This document shows positions 8,524 through 17,290 of a stretch of 43,866 nt of DNA, piece after piece; position 1 is the stretch's first letter, and each line of letters begins with the position of its first letter. The stretch is from contig DGPA01000004.1 in the NCBI GenBank assembly GCA_002389505.1, positions 1-43,866 on the forward strand, written 5' to 3'. Under the pieces are notes generated by a model. It did no database searches, had not been told where the DNA came from, and was given only the letters and a program-made list of their open reading frames with translations. A program made the translations under genes and the position numbers. This DNA comes from Halieaceae bacterium UBA4452 (GTDB lineage: Bacteria; Pseudomonadota; Gammaproteobacteria; Pseudomonadales; Halieaceae).

Positions 8524-11500
8524 CTACAATGACCTAGGTTCGACAGGGATCAATCGACCGAGTGCAACGAAGAAAAGCGCACATTTCACAGGTCGCTGTT
8601 GGGCCTCCAGCGCCGTTAGCAGTCCATGATAGTCAGCTAATTGCTCCCCATAATGTTCTATTTCCCTGATCAAAAACGACTCCATGGTTTCATCTGGCTG
8701 AGGCGTGCTGGTTTTATAGTCAATAATCCAGCGAGTATCGGTGAGAGCATCAATAAACGCTCGATCGATAATACGTTTGCGTGGCTCTGGACGACCAGAC
8801 CACAGCACCCACTCATTGTGAGGATCCTGGTGAGGACTCAATACCCAGCGACCATCATCACTATTGAGTGTTTCTCCAATCATCGTCTCGGCTTGCTCCC
8901 GTAACGGCTGCAAACGTTCTGCCGAGAACCCGGCTTGCCGCAGACCTCGCTCGATAACGCCTTTAACTGCTTCGCTGCTTGCCTCCGGTATTGGAACTTC
9001 ATCCGCTATGCGCTCTAACACTCGGTGCACAACGATACCCAAGATTCGCTCGTCCCGATTACTCGATCGATAGACGGTTATCGGCATGGGTGTTTGCGTG
9101 ATTGCGGCGCTAGATAGCTTACGAGTACCCATGCAGCTATCGGGTAAACGACGCAGAAACTGATGATCGACGATAGTTGTTTCATCGACAGCCACCAGAG
9201 GCTCCGCATCTAGATCATGAAAGACAACATCCGGCTCAAGAGCCGTTCTCAAAATTCCCATCGGTGTTTTTGCACTGGGCCAGGCTGGCCAATCACGGTC
9301 ACTGACTGCCTCGCCCGTCAGCCAAACGCGAGATTTTGCTCGGGTGATGCCCACATACAAAAGCCGCCGTAATTCCGCTGCATCTCGCTCACTTTGCAAC
9401 CAATTTAGGTAACTGTATAAACTGTTAGCGTGTTTGTCCGCACGGTCATCAGCGGCAATAAGCAGGCCGCCAACATCGTTGCTGTAGTGTCCATCCTGAA
9501 TATGGAGATGCCATCGCAGCAAGGCGCGATCATTGCCTGCCGCACTCTTGTGCAGCGCAGGCATGAAAACGTAATCAAATTGTAAACCCTTCGATTTATG
9601 TACCGTCATGAGCTGTACAGCATCAGCAACCGCAGGATGGCGCGCATACAGTCTATCCAGTCGCTGACGCAGCCAATCAATATTGAGTCCTACCCCCAGC
9701 ATTTCTGCCTCTCGCAGCAATGCAAAAAAACGTATCGCATCTTCATGATGACCGGCTGCGGTCACTCTATCAGCCTCGAGTCGCAACCAAATTTGTTCAA
9801 TCCACACCGGCAATGACAATCTATCTCGATGCTCGGCGGCCCAATCCAAGGCCTTGAGTAGGTGTTCCGAACGCTTCAATGCATTGCTCGGCAAGAGGCT
9901 AGGCGCATGGCGCAAGGCATGGCGAAGATCTAAGGGTCGTGCCTGCTGCCAAAGCGCATGAATGGCGGCCAGTGGCAAGCCACAAAACGGCGCTCTGAGG
10001 AGCGCCAAGGCAGCGACCTCATCACTCGGATCCGCAAGCCAGCGACAGAGCGATAGCAGATCTCCCACTGTCGGCGTCTGACTGAGGGATTCCAAGTCTC
10101 TGCCAATAAACGGAACCTCGGCGGCTCTCAGCGCCTCAATGATCGGTACAGCATGACGTCGAGCCCGGACAAGAATGACAATGCTTGCATCGGGTTCACG
10201 GGTGCGTAACTCCACGATGGTTTGGGCAATAAAGGTGGCCTCCCGCAGCCCATCACTGGCTGGAAAGATATGGCTCGCTATGGCTTCACCGGGCAATCGG
10301 CCATGGGTAGCCTGCGCAGGACTATGGGAAACACGTCCTCTTGACAGATCATCAGCCGCAGGTAGCAACTGTGCGAAGACGTCATTAACCCAATCTACCA
10401 AGCCTTTTTGTGATCGGAAATTATGACTCAACGCCAATGAGTCAAGCTCAATACCGCCGACGCCATGGTCCCGAGCGCGTAAAAAAAGTGACACGTTGGC
10501 ATAGCGAAAGCCGTAAATTGACTGCATGCCATCACCCACTAAAAACAAGGTTCGAGGCGCTCTGCCCGAGTGATTGTGCTCAGCCCAACCCCGAGTTAAT
10601 TTCTGTAAGAGATGAAACTGTTGATCTGAAGTATCTTGAAACTCATCGATTAAAATATGTTCAATTTGGTAATCGAGGCGCAACGCCAAGTCAGTAGGCG
10701 CTTCGTCGGACCCCAAAGCTGTCTCTGCAGCTAAAGCAATGTGGGTGTAATCGACCTTCCCTTCACGTTGAAAAACCAATAGCAATTGGGCGAGTAATAC
10801 CGGCAGTAATTGCGACAGATGCAGTACTAATTCCCAGCTTTCATGGTGTTTGGAAGCCAGAGGTAGTCGACGTAGCTCTGTGATGAGCTCTAGCAAATCA
10901 GCTTGTCGGCAGGTATCCAACAGCGTTCCTAGTCGACTCTTTTCGGCGTTACTACCCGTCGGAAAGCCAATGGTTTTACGAATGCCCTTGGCACTGCGCC
11001 AATCACCGTCTTTTTTGACCAACAAATCACTCGCCTGTTGCCAAGCCGCCAGTGCACTCGCCTCTGTCGATAAAACGACAGCGGGTAAATCGAGATTCTG
11101 GGCAGCAATATTGGCTAGGGACTCGAGCTCAGCCGCCGCCTTGCCCAGCCGTAGAGCAACCCGAGCAATCACTCCTTGGGTCAGTTCGGCCATCGTCGCC
11201 AATAAATCGCGTTCCGATTGTTCGGGACTGTAATGCATTCCCAAGCGTCGTCCCCAGTCCCCGCGCCGCTCTAACAGCCGCACCAGCAAGCCAGCTAGTA
11301 CCTGCCAATCATTATCAAAATGTAGTAACAGCGCACGTAGCGCAACACCGATACTGTTTGCTTCCTCGCTGCGAGACAGTAACGCGCTCACCGCCATTTC
11401 AAACAGTGGTCGGGATTGATCGGTGACATCTACTCGACCACCAAGCGCACTGATAATCGGCATTTGGCCGGTTAGATCACTGCACAAGCTATCAATGGTG

Positions 11501-11841
11501 CGTACGTTAAACTGCTCAGGATCTAGCGACCAGCGCTGATCTTGGGCATGAGCGAGTACCGCCAATGCAAGATCTCGGGTGATTTGCTCATGACTTTCCG
11601 TGACCAAGGACCCGTCTCTCGCCTGCTCAATTTTCTCAACCAAACGGTCACGCATTTCTGCGGCAGCTTTGCGCGTGAAGGTAATGGCCAATACCTGCTC
11701 GGGTCGCTGAACCCGGGCCAGTAAGGCCAATACACGCTGAGTCAGAAGTTCGGTTTTCCCGGATCCCGCTGGGGCGGTGACACAAAAGCTGCGGCTGGGA
11801 TTTAACGCTTCGCGCCGCGCTAAAGTATCGCTATCAGTCAT
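8524..11841 (-). CDS. UvrD-type helicase-nuclease (AddA/RecB-like)
   Basis: An 1105-residue superfamily 1A helicase with a C-terminal nuclease. Helicase motifs in order: Walker A APAGSGKT (residues 23-30), AITFTRKAAAEM (motif Ia), LIDEFQDTS (Walker B), VGDGMQSIYGFR (motif III), LSHNFRS (motif IV), MTVHKSKGLQFD (motif V) and YVGITRAK (motif VI). Near the C-terminus, the segment ending in WIIDYKTSTP is the PD-(D/E)XK nuclease core. Its start codon overlaps the stop of the upstream AddB-like gene by 4 nt, so the pair is translationally coupled and should form a double-strand-break resection complex analogous to AddAB or RecBCD. I avoid the symbol addA because this proteobacterial subgroup is divergent and a RecBCD may also exist elsewhere in the genome. 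Confidence 0.92.
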   Translation of the reverse strand: MTDSDTLARREALNPSRSFCVTAPAGSGKTELLTQRVLALLARVQRPEQVLAITFTRKAAAEMRDRLVEKIEQARDGSLVTESHEQITRDLALAVLAHAQDQRWSLDPEQFNVRTIDSLCSDLTGQMPIISALGGRVDVTDQSRPLFEMAVSALLSRSEEANSIGVALRALLLHFDNDWQVLAGLLVRLLERRGDWGRRLGMHYSPEQSERDLLATMAELTQGVIARVALRLGKAAAELESLANIAAQNLDLPAVVLSTEASALAAWQQASDLLVKKDGDWRSAKGIRKTIGFPTGSNAEKSRLGTLLDTCRQADLLELITELRRLPLASKHHESWELVLHLSQLLPVLLAQLLLVFQREGKVDYTHIALAAETALGSDEAPTDLALRLDYQIEHILIDEFQDTSDQQFHLLQKLTRGWAEHNHSGRAPRTLFLVGDGMQSIYGFRYANVSLFLRARDHGVGGIELDSLALSHNFRSQKGLVDWVNDVFAQLLPAADDLSRGRVSHSPAQATHGRLPGEAIASHIFPASDGLREATFIAQTIVELRTREPDASIVILVRARRHAVPIIEALRAAEVPFIGRDLESLSQTPTVGDLLSLCRWLADPSDEVAALALLRAPFCGLPLAAIHALWQQARPLDLRHALRHAPSLLPSNALKRSEHLLKALDWAAEHRDRLSLPVWIEQIWLRLEADRVTAAGHHEDAIRFFALLREAEMLGVGLNIDWLRQRLDRLYARHPAVADAVQLMTVHKSKGLQFDYVFMPALHKSAAGNDRALLRWHLHIQDGHYSNDVGGLLIAADDRADKHANSLYSYLNWLQSERDAAELRRLLYVGITRAKSRVWLTGEAVSDRDWPAWPSAKTPMGILRTALEPDVVFHDLDAEPLVAVDETTIVDHQFLRRLPDSCMGTRKLSSAAITQTPMPITVYRSSNRDERILGIVVHRVLERIADEVPIPEASSEAVKGVIERGLRQAGFSAERLQPLREQAETMIGETLNSDDGRWVLSPHQDPHNEWVLWSGRPEPRKRIIDRAFIDALTDTRWIIDYKTSTPQPDETMESFLIREIEHYGEQLADYHGLLTALEAQQRPVKCALFFVALGRLIPVEPRSL

Positions 11842-14537
11842 ACTGATACCCCCGAGCTGTTGTCATTGATACGGCAAACACTGGCGAAATCACAGTAGTC
11901 GCACGCCTGAGGGAGAGGATCGATCTGCGCCTCACCGCGAGCATATTGCTCCGCCAAGACGGTTAGATTTGCTCGCCAGGCGCTCGTTAAATCTTCCCAA
12001 CTGAGTACCTCAGCTCGACTCTTTTTAAGCTGTGCGGTCAATCCTTTATCACCTGACTTGAGACCAAGGCCCTCACCTAAACAAACAAACTGGGTCTCTT
12101 CTCTGCGCAGCTGAGCAAAGCTTAGTCCCGCCACACGATGATCGAGCAGCACATATAAAGGCAGTTGTGGTTCGGCGGGACGATCTCCCAGCCAGCTCGA
12201 GACTTTGCCAGACCCGGTTTTGTAATCAAGTACCACTCGACGCCCGTCAGATAATTGATCAACGCGATCAGGCCGAAGGGTTAGTAGCAGAGGACCTACT
12301 GATAGCTCATGATCCCGCTCACGCTCTATAACTGTGAAATCCTCGCTGCGTTCTCGCTCTCGCTCGAGCCAATCCATCAGCAGTAATTGGCATCGCTCAG
12401 CCTCAATGTCTAAACAGGCCGATCCGACACGCTTTCGGATCGCTATGCCTGAAGATCGAGACGCTCGCTCAAGTTTTTGTAACGCGAAGGTTATTCCGTC
12501 TGTCACCAGCGCCATAAGTGCCTGAGACGAAGCGGTCGATAATGCTTGCGCATCACCCAATTGCCCCCACAAATAGTATAGCGCGTCATGCACAATCGAC
12601 CCGCGCTCTGCTGGGGTTAACCCTAAACGTGGCGATGCAGGGCTATGGGGGCCCAAGCGATGGGTAACCCACGCTCGAAATGGACACGCGCTTTGATTTT
12701 TTAACACCGAGGCGCCGCCGCCGTAAGCGACCATTTGCGCCTCGATTAACGGTGGTGCTATACGATCATCAACTGCTTCAAGGGGTATAACATCGCACCA
12801 ATGACTGGGTCGTTGGGCGCTGGCATCGGGATAAATACTGTCAATACTGACGAGCGGACTGGCCTGCTGCTCTACGCCATCGCTGGTTCGTCGATAGCTA
12901 CCTTTTAACATCCCATGACTTGCACGCCAACTCGATATCAAAGCCCTCGCTTCACTCGCTAACCGCTGCGCATCAGCATTAGGCAGACCCCAATCGCGCT
13001 GTAATGACCCGGGGATAAACGGTAATAATCGCGGACGTGTGGGTAATACCCCCGCCTGCAGTCCGCACACCCATAAGGCATCAAAACCAAGCCCCACTGC
13101 CTCTAATGACCCCATTACCTGCAGATCCCCCGACTGGGTTTTGGGCTGGAAAATGAGATCGTCCAAACACTGAGACCACAGACCAATAGCTCGCCGGTAG
13201 CTCATGCGCGACTCATCAGTGGCCAACCCAGCGAGGCTATCAAGGCTGCGCTCAAATCGATCAAGTTGCTGATACTCTACCGAGTCGAGCGCAGCACGAT
13301 TCGGCCAACCCCATAGCGCTAACTGGCGCCTTATGTATGCACACCAGGACGGTAGATCCTGTTTACTGTGTCGCTCCTTATCGATTCGCCAGCCAGCAAT
13401 CACCTTCGCTACATTCGATTCCGGCGCGCAACGATGAATCAGGTGCTGAAAATCATCAACGCCAATGGGGTCGATCAGCATCTCGGCGATTGAACTAGCC
13501 AGTCGCAAGCCACCGGGAGATTCAGCGAAATTGATGCCCATGGCATAGGGTGATCGGATCAACTGGCTTATACGTTGGCGGGTCAAGGGGTTGAAATCCA
13601 AAGATAAAGCGAGCAGTGCATCCCTGAACATAGGCGTCTGGCCGAGCGGCATACCGGTAGAAAAGTTGACCGGCAGGCTGTTATAGCGCGCGTCGAGACA
13701 ATCGAATTCTTGACGCAAGAAATACTCCAACACCGGACGATCATTCTTTATATCCATTAATACAATGCCAGTCGTCTCTTTCCCTTGGCGATGCCGGGCC
13801 GCCGCCCATCGAGCGACGCTCGCCAACTCGTGATCACGATCCTCATATTGGCCTATGGCCAGCGGCGTCCACGGCTTTGCAGGACTCTGGCTAGCATGAT
13901 CGGGAGAAGGATCATCACCCACAGTATGAATGTCACCCAAGTGACTCAAGGCTCGCAATGTCAGAGGTGTCAACTGCAAACAGTGGCACAATACTAGGGG
14001 TTGCCGATCGTTAACCGTTAGGGACAGGAGCTGACGATACGCATCGGCCCGGGTAGCCCAGCCCTGTGCGCGCAATCGAGCGTCGAATTGCTGGCACCAA
14101 GCCGCGAAGGCACGACAGTCTGCATCACTCTGAAACAGACCTCGCGAGCGCAGATCGTCCTCCGTTGGAGCATAGTGCATGAGTCTGTCACGACATACAC
14201 GTGCTTGCTCTGCGGCAGCTGAAGGCTGTAATAAACGGAAGTCGCCCGAGTGACTATTCTCCGTTTCGACGATGGATTGCCATAGTAAACGCTCTTCGAG
14301 CTTACTCATCAGTCGCTGGGGAGCAAGCTGGCCCCGCTCTACGGCTACAAGCCACTGCGCCTCAAGCCAGGCATCTATGGGTTCAATGGTCGGCTCCATC
14401 ACCACTTGATGAGACTCGAGTGACTGCCTCACCCACTGATCGGTCAGCTGCCTAGCAAGGCGGAGTCCCGGAGTTAACATACGCCGACCCGCCTCAAGGT
14501 GGGGCGTTACCGCGCTCAAATCAACAAATGTTCTCAA
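11838..14537 (-). CDS. AddB-like PD-(D/E)XK nuclease, probable DNA repair protein
   Basis: An 899-residue protein of the AddB-like family described as 'probable DNA repair protein' of about 900 residues (TIGR03623, named from memory). A nuclease core is visible near residue 770 (RPDRVDQL, then VVLDYKTG, then QLPLYVLL). A four-cysteine iron-sulfur pattern is formed by one Cys near residue 617 (SACPFRAW) and C-x2-C-x5-C near the C-terminus (CDYCDFASVC), as in AddB. The N-terminus has LTPGLRLARQL but no Walker A motif, so the helicase-like half is probably inactive. The start is TTG (14535-14537) with GAGG about 7 nt upstream. It diverges from the DAHP synthase gene (112 bp) and overlaps the AddA-like gene by 4 nt. 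Confidence 0.88.
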   Translation of the reverse strand: MRTFVDLSAVTPHLEAGRRMLTPGLRLARQLTDQWVRQSLESHQVVMEPTIEPIDAWLEAQWLVAVERGQLAPQRLMSKLEERLLWQSIVETENSHSGDFRLLQPSAAAEQARVCRDRLMHYAPTEDDLRSRGLFQSDADCRAFAAWCQQFDARLRAQGWATRADAYRQLLSLTVNDRQPLVLCHCLQLTPLTLRALSHLGDIHTVGDDPSPDHASQSPAKPWTPLAIGQYEDRDHELASVARWAAARHRQGKETTGIVLMDIKNDRPVLEYFLRQEFDCLDARYNSLPVNFSTGMPLGQTPMFRDALLALSLDFNPLTRQRISQLIRSPYAMGINFAESPGGLRLASSIAEMLIDPIGVDDFQHLIHRCAPESNVAKVIAGWRIDKERHSKQDLPSWCAYIRRQLALWGWPNRAALDSVEYQQLDRFERSLDSLAGLATDESRMSYRRAIGLWSQCLDDLIFQPKTQSGDLQVMGSLEAVGLGFDALWVCGLQAGVLPTRPRLLPFIPGSLQRDWGLPNADAQRLASEARALISSWRASHGMLKGSYRRTSDGVEQQASPLVSIDSIYPDASAQRPSHWCDVIPLEAVDDRIAPPLIEAQMVAYGGGASVLKNQSACPFRAWVTHRLGPHSPASPRLGLTPAERGSIVHDALYYLWGQLGDAQALSTASSQALMALVTDGITFALQKLERASRSSGIAIRKRVGSACLDIEAERCQLLLMDWLERERERSEDFTVIERERDHELSVGPLLLTLRPDRVDQLSDGRRVVLDYKTGSGKVSSWLGDRPAEPQLPLYVLLDHRVAGLSFAQLRREETQFVCLGEGLGLKSGDKGLTAQLKKSRAEVLSWEDLTSAWRANLTVLAEQYARGEAQIDPLPQACDYCDFASVCRINDNSSGVSV

Positions 14538-14649
14538 GCGATGACCTCAAATAGTGGCATGTGACATGACGCAGGGACAATCCCACGGTAGACTTCGCAA
14601 TCGCCAGACCGACGCTGTCTCGTCCCCAGTCCTATAAAGTGAATTTAGC

Positions 14650-15723
14650 ATGTCTAATCTTCGAATCCACAACGTCAACGTAGCCTCGCAACAAGTTCTA
14701 GTCGCACCTGCCGCTTTACGCGACAGGGTGCCAGTCAGCGATACCATCTATGATCGAGTAGCAGAAAGCCGCCAGACGATTGAGGCCATTCTCGATCGCA
14801 GCGATGACAGATTACTCGTGGTGGTCGGTCCTTGCTCGATCCACGATATTGATGCGGCGATGGACTATGCGCGCCGACTCAAGGCACTCGCAGAACAGGT
14901 AGATGACACCCTGTATATTATTATGCGGGTTTATTTCGAAAAACCCCGCACCACCGTGGGCTGGAAAGGACTCATCAACGATCCTCACCTCGATGACTCC
15001 TTTGATATCGAAGCGGGCTTGACCATCGGCCGTACCTTACTACGCGACATTCTCGACCTTGGCTTGCCAACCGCCACCGAAGCGCTGGACCCGATCACGC
15101 CGCAATATTTACACGATCTCATTAGTTGGACAGCGATCGGCGCGAGAACCACCGAATCCCAGACGCATCGAGAAATGGCAAGCGGTTTATCGTCCGCAGT
15201 GGGCTTCAAGAACGGCACTGATGGCGGCCTTGATGTGGCGGTCAATGCCATGAAGTCGGTCTGCGATCCGCACCGCTTTTTAGGCATCAACAGCGAGGGC
15301 AAAGTCTCGGTGTTCAAAACCCAGGGCAACCGCTACGGTCATGTCGTATTACGCGGGGGTAGCGGCGGACCCAACTATGACAGCGTGCAAATTGCCTTAT
15401 GCGAACGGGCCCTTGAAAAAGCCTCTTTGCCACGCAATATCATGGTTGACTGCAGCCACGCTAACTCCAACAAAAAGCCAGAATTACAACCGCTGGTCGC
15501 TGATAACGTTACCCATCAAATCCTAGAGGGCAATGACTCGATTGTCGGATTAATGCTGGAAAGCCATATCAACGCTGGCCAGCAGAGCATCCCCACTGAC
15601 CTCAGCCAATTAGCTTACGGCGTGTCGGTCACTGACGGCTGTATCGACTGGCAAACAACCGAGCAGCTCTTGTTGAACATGGCCGCTAAACTGCGTAGCA
15701 GGCTGTCTAATCGCAGCGAATAG
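14650..15723 (+). CDS. 3-deoxy-7-phosphoheptulonate (DAHP) synthase, AroF/G/H class
   Basis: Condenses phosphoenolpyruvate with erythrose 4-phosphate, the entry step of the shikimate pathway. The 357-residue length is typical of class I-alpha enzymes. Family motifs are all present: GPCSIHD (residues 60-66, metal-binding Cys62), KPRTTVGWKG (about 99-107), GARTTESQTHRE, GFKNGTDG and DCSHANSNKKP. By eye it shares features with both AroG (ITPQYL) and AroH (GNRYGH), so I do not assign the isozyme or its feedback amino acid. It stands alone, divergent from the repair genes and convergent with nfuA. Confidence 0.93.
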   Translation: MSNLRIHNVNVASQQVLVAPAALRDRVPVSDTIYDRVAESRQTIEAILDRSDDRLLVVVGPCSIHDIDAAMDYARRLKALAEQVDDTLYIIMRVYFEKPRTTVGWKGLINDPHLDDSFDIEAGLTIGRTLLRDILDLGLPTATEALDPITPQYLHDLISWTAIGARTTESQTHREMASGLSSAVGFKNGTDGGLDVAVNAMKSVCDPHRFLGINSEGKVSVFKTQGNRYGHVVLRGGSGGPNYDSVQIALCERALEKASLPRNIMVDCSHANSNKKPELQPLVADNVTHQILEGNDSIVGLMLESHINAGQQSIPTDLSQLAYGVSVTDGCIDWQTTEQLLLNMAAKLRSRLSNRSE

Positions 15724-15832
15724 CTCGCTTAGAGGCGGGTAAGGTCACCCATCAAGCGCAACGCAGGCGGCGGTGCCCAACGTAGAAAACTCTGATTACC
15801 CTGGCCTTTAGGGACTGGGTCCCCTACCAAGG

Positions 15833-16417
15833 TTAATAATAGGCCTGGCTTCTGTCCGTATGATCGGTAACGTCACGCACCCCAGCAAGCTCGGGTATCT
15901 GTTCCGTCAACGTTTTTTCAACGCCGTCCTTTAAAGTCACATCAACGGCGCTGCAACCCTGGCAACCTCCACCAAAGCGTAAAATCGCAAACTGCTCATC
16001 GGTCACCTCCACCAGAGACACTTCACCACCATGAGCGGCCAAGGAGGGATTGACCTCGTTATAGAGGACATAATTGATTCTATCTTCAATGGGACTGTCG
16101 CCATCCACTCTCGGCATTTTCGCGTTGGGCGCTTTAATCGTCAGCTGACCACCCATTCGGTCTTTCGCATAGTCGACCAGTGCATCCTCTAAAAATGGCA
16201 CGCTACGGGCTTCAAACCAGGCTTTAAATGCCTCGTACTCATGTTCAATGTCTTGGGGGTCAACGTCGCCCTCACGGCAATAAGCAATGCAGGTTTCAGC
16301 GCGGGGAGTACCCGGCTGGTTGATAAAAACACGGACACCCAACGCATCGTCTTGGCCAGCCAACAGCTCAGCGAGGTAGTCTTGCGCGGATTCTGTGATA
16401 GTAATCATGCTCTTCAT
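15833..16417 (-). CDS. nfuA: Fe-S cluster carrier protein NfuA
   Basis: Delivers 4Fe-4S clusters to client enzymes under stress. The 194-residue protein has two domains. Residues about 4-100 form a degenerate A-type scaffold domain lacking the usual cysteine triad. A C-terminal Nfu domain carries G-G-C-Q-G-C-S (C152 and C155), the CxxC that binds the shared cluster. The listed start is the upstream ATG. The usual NfuA N-terminus begins at the second Met (MITIT, start at 16408), which also has a GGA/GAAGAG stretch ahead of it, so 16408 may be the true start. It is convergent with the DAHP synthase gene. Confidence 0.94.
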   Translation of the reverse strand: MKSMITITESAQDYLAELLAGQDDALGVRVFINQPGTPRAETCIAYCREGDVDPQDIEHEYEAFKAWFEARSVPFLEDALVDYAKDRMGGQLTIKAPNAKMPRVDGDSPIEDRINYVLYNEVNPSLAAHGGEVSLVEVTDEQFAILRFGGGCQGCSAVDVTLKDGVEKTLTEQIPELAGVRDVTDHTDRSQAYY

Positions 16418-16695
16418 TCCATGGTCGACAACAAGCGGAAGACAAGGTTAGCACATCGAATTGCTGATGCTCATCACTAGAGTGGAGAAACTGGCTCATA
16501 TTGACAGTAATAACACCGCCTAACGGTCCGCGCTCCATAAAACTATGGATAGTGCGCAGGCTCCCACCCGCACACCGAATACGTTGTCTCGCCCTCACTG
16601 CCAACCGATAAGGTGTCGTGGCTTACCATGGGTGGCGTGATCTTCGTGCGGAAAAGGGTACTCATCAGCCAGTAAGGACCCTGGGTGAGGTTACC

Positions 16696-16806
16696 TCAGG
16701 TGGGCATGCCGCCTAACCACAGTGCCAACCCCAGCACAGCAACAGTCACAATAATCACCGCGGCAATCGCATCGGCGGTGCCATCGGCTAACTTTCTATT
16801 AGCCAT
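16696..16806 (-). CDS. Small single-span membrane protein, 36 aa
   Basis: A short reading frame of 36 residues starting MANRKLADGTADAI. It has a charged N-terminus, then one hydrophobic segment of about 22 residues (from AIAAVIIVTVAV to LGLALWLGG) and a short tail ending MPT. A strong ribosome binding site, AGGAGA, lies 6 nt before the ATG. The longer frame running back to 16920 has no comparable site and reads like random sequence, so I choose the inner ATG. The function is unknown; a small membrane-complex subunit is possible. It has its own promoter region, which includes the CG palindrome at 16867-16880. Confidence 0.68.
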   Translation of the reverse strand: MANRKLADGTADAIAAVIIVTVAVLGLALWLGGMPT

Positions 16807-17290
16807 AAGGTTTCTCCTGAAGGCTCTACTGTAGACGTAGTAAAGGGTCGAACATTCTGGGATAGAACGCGCGCGCGCGTCAACGCTTTTTGCCGCCTTT
16901 GTGTAGCGCGACAATCTCACCGATCTACCCTACGCAGCGAACGGGGGAATCCGTGCGGTTATCAGACCAAGTGGTGTCTAACTGGCGAGCTCTCCGGGCA
17001 GGCCTTTCGTCCGCTGAGCCTGTAAATTGTCCGGTATACCTAATGCCAGGCGCCCGAATGCCGCATCGCTCATCCCTCTGAATGAGAGCGTAGTTCTCGA
17101 CTTAAGTCGCTAACACACGTTACGCGGCACATACGACGCTCCTGAACGATCGACTCGACCGGAGAGTAGTAATTGCCGTACACTCGACCGCGATGAACGA
17201 TGGCCGAGGCTTGTCGATGGGGCGAGTGCTCAGGGAGGCGAGCTTCACCGAGGAGCTGTGCGTCACCGTGTAAACCTTCGGGGTAATAGT
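16807..17290. other. Gene-poor stretch between the small membrane gene and the antiporter
   Basis: About 480 bp without a convincing gene. One 63-codon frame on the plus strand (16890-17081) has no ribosome binding site or recognisable sequence. The stretch contains the alternating CG palindrome (16867-16880), a 12-nt palindrome CGACTTAAGTCG (17098-17109), and presumably divergent promoters for the small membrane protein and the antiporter. I recognise no RNA gene here. Confidence 0.5.
16867..16880. repeat. 14-nt perfect palindrome of alternating CG
   Basis: The sequence ACGCGCGCGCGCGT is its own reverse complement and is a strict purine-pyrimidine alternation, the type able to form left-handed Z-DNA. 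It lies 61 bp upstream of the start codon of the small membrane protein. Confidence 0.6.

Noticed and set aside
15810..15828. GGGAC-TGG-GTCCC hairpin between the DAHP synthase gene and nfuA as a bidirectional terminator
   Set aside because: The stem is short and there is no T-run on either side, so it does not meet the pattern of an intrinsic terminator.
16368..16604. 78-codon frame on the minus strand upstream of and overlapping nfuA
   Set aside because: It overlaps the well-supported nfuA start in another frame, has no ribosome binding site that I can see, and its composition does not look like a protein.
16890..17081. 63-codon plus-strand frame in the gene-poor stretch
   Set aside because: It has no ribosome binding site and no recognisable sequence; more likely chance in a GC-rich non-coding region.
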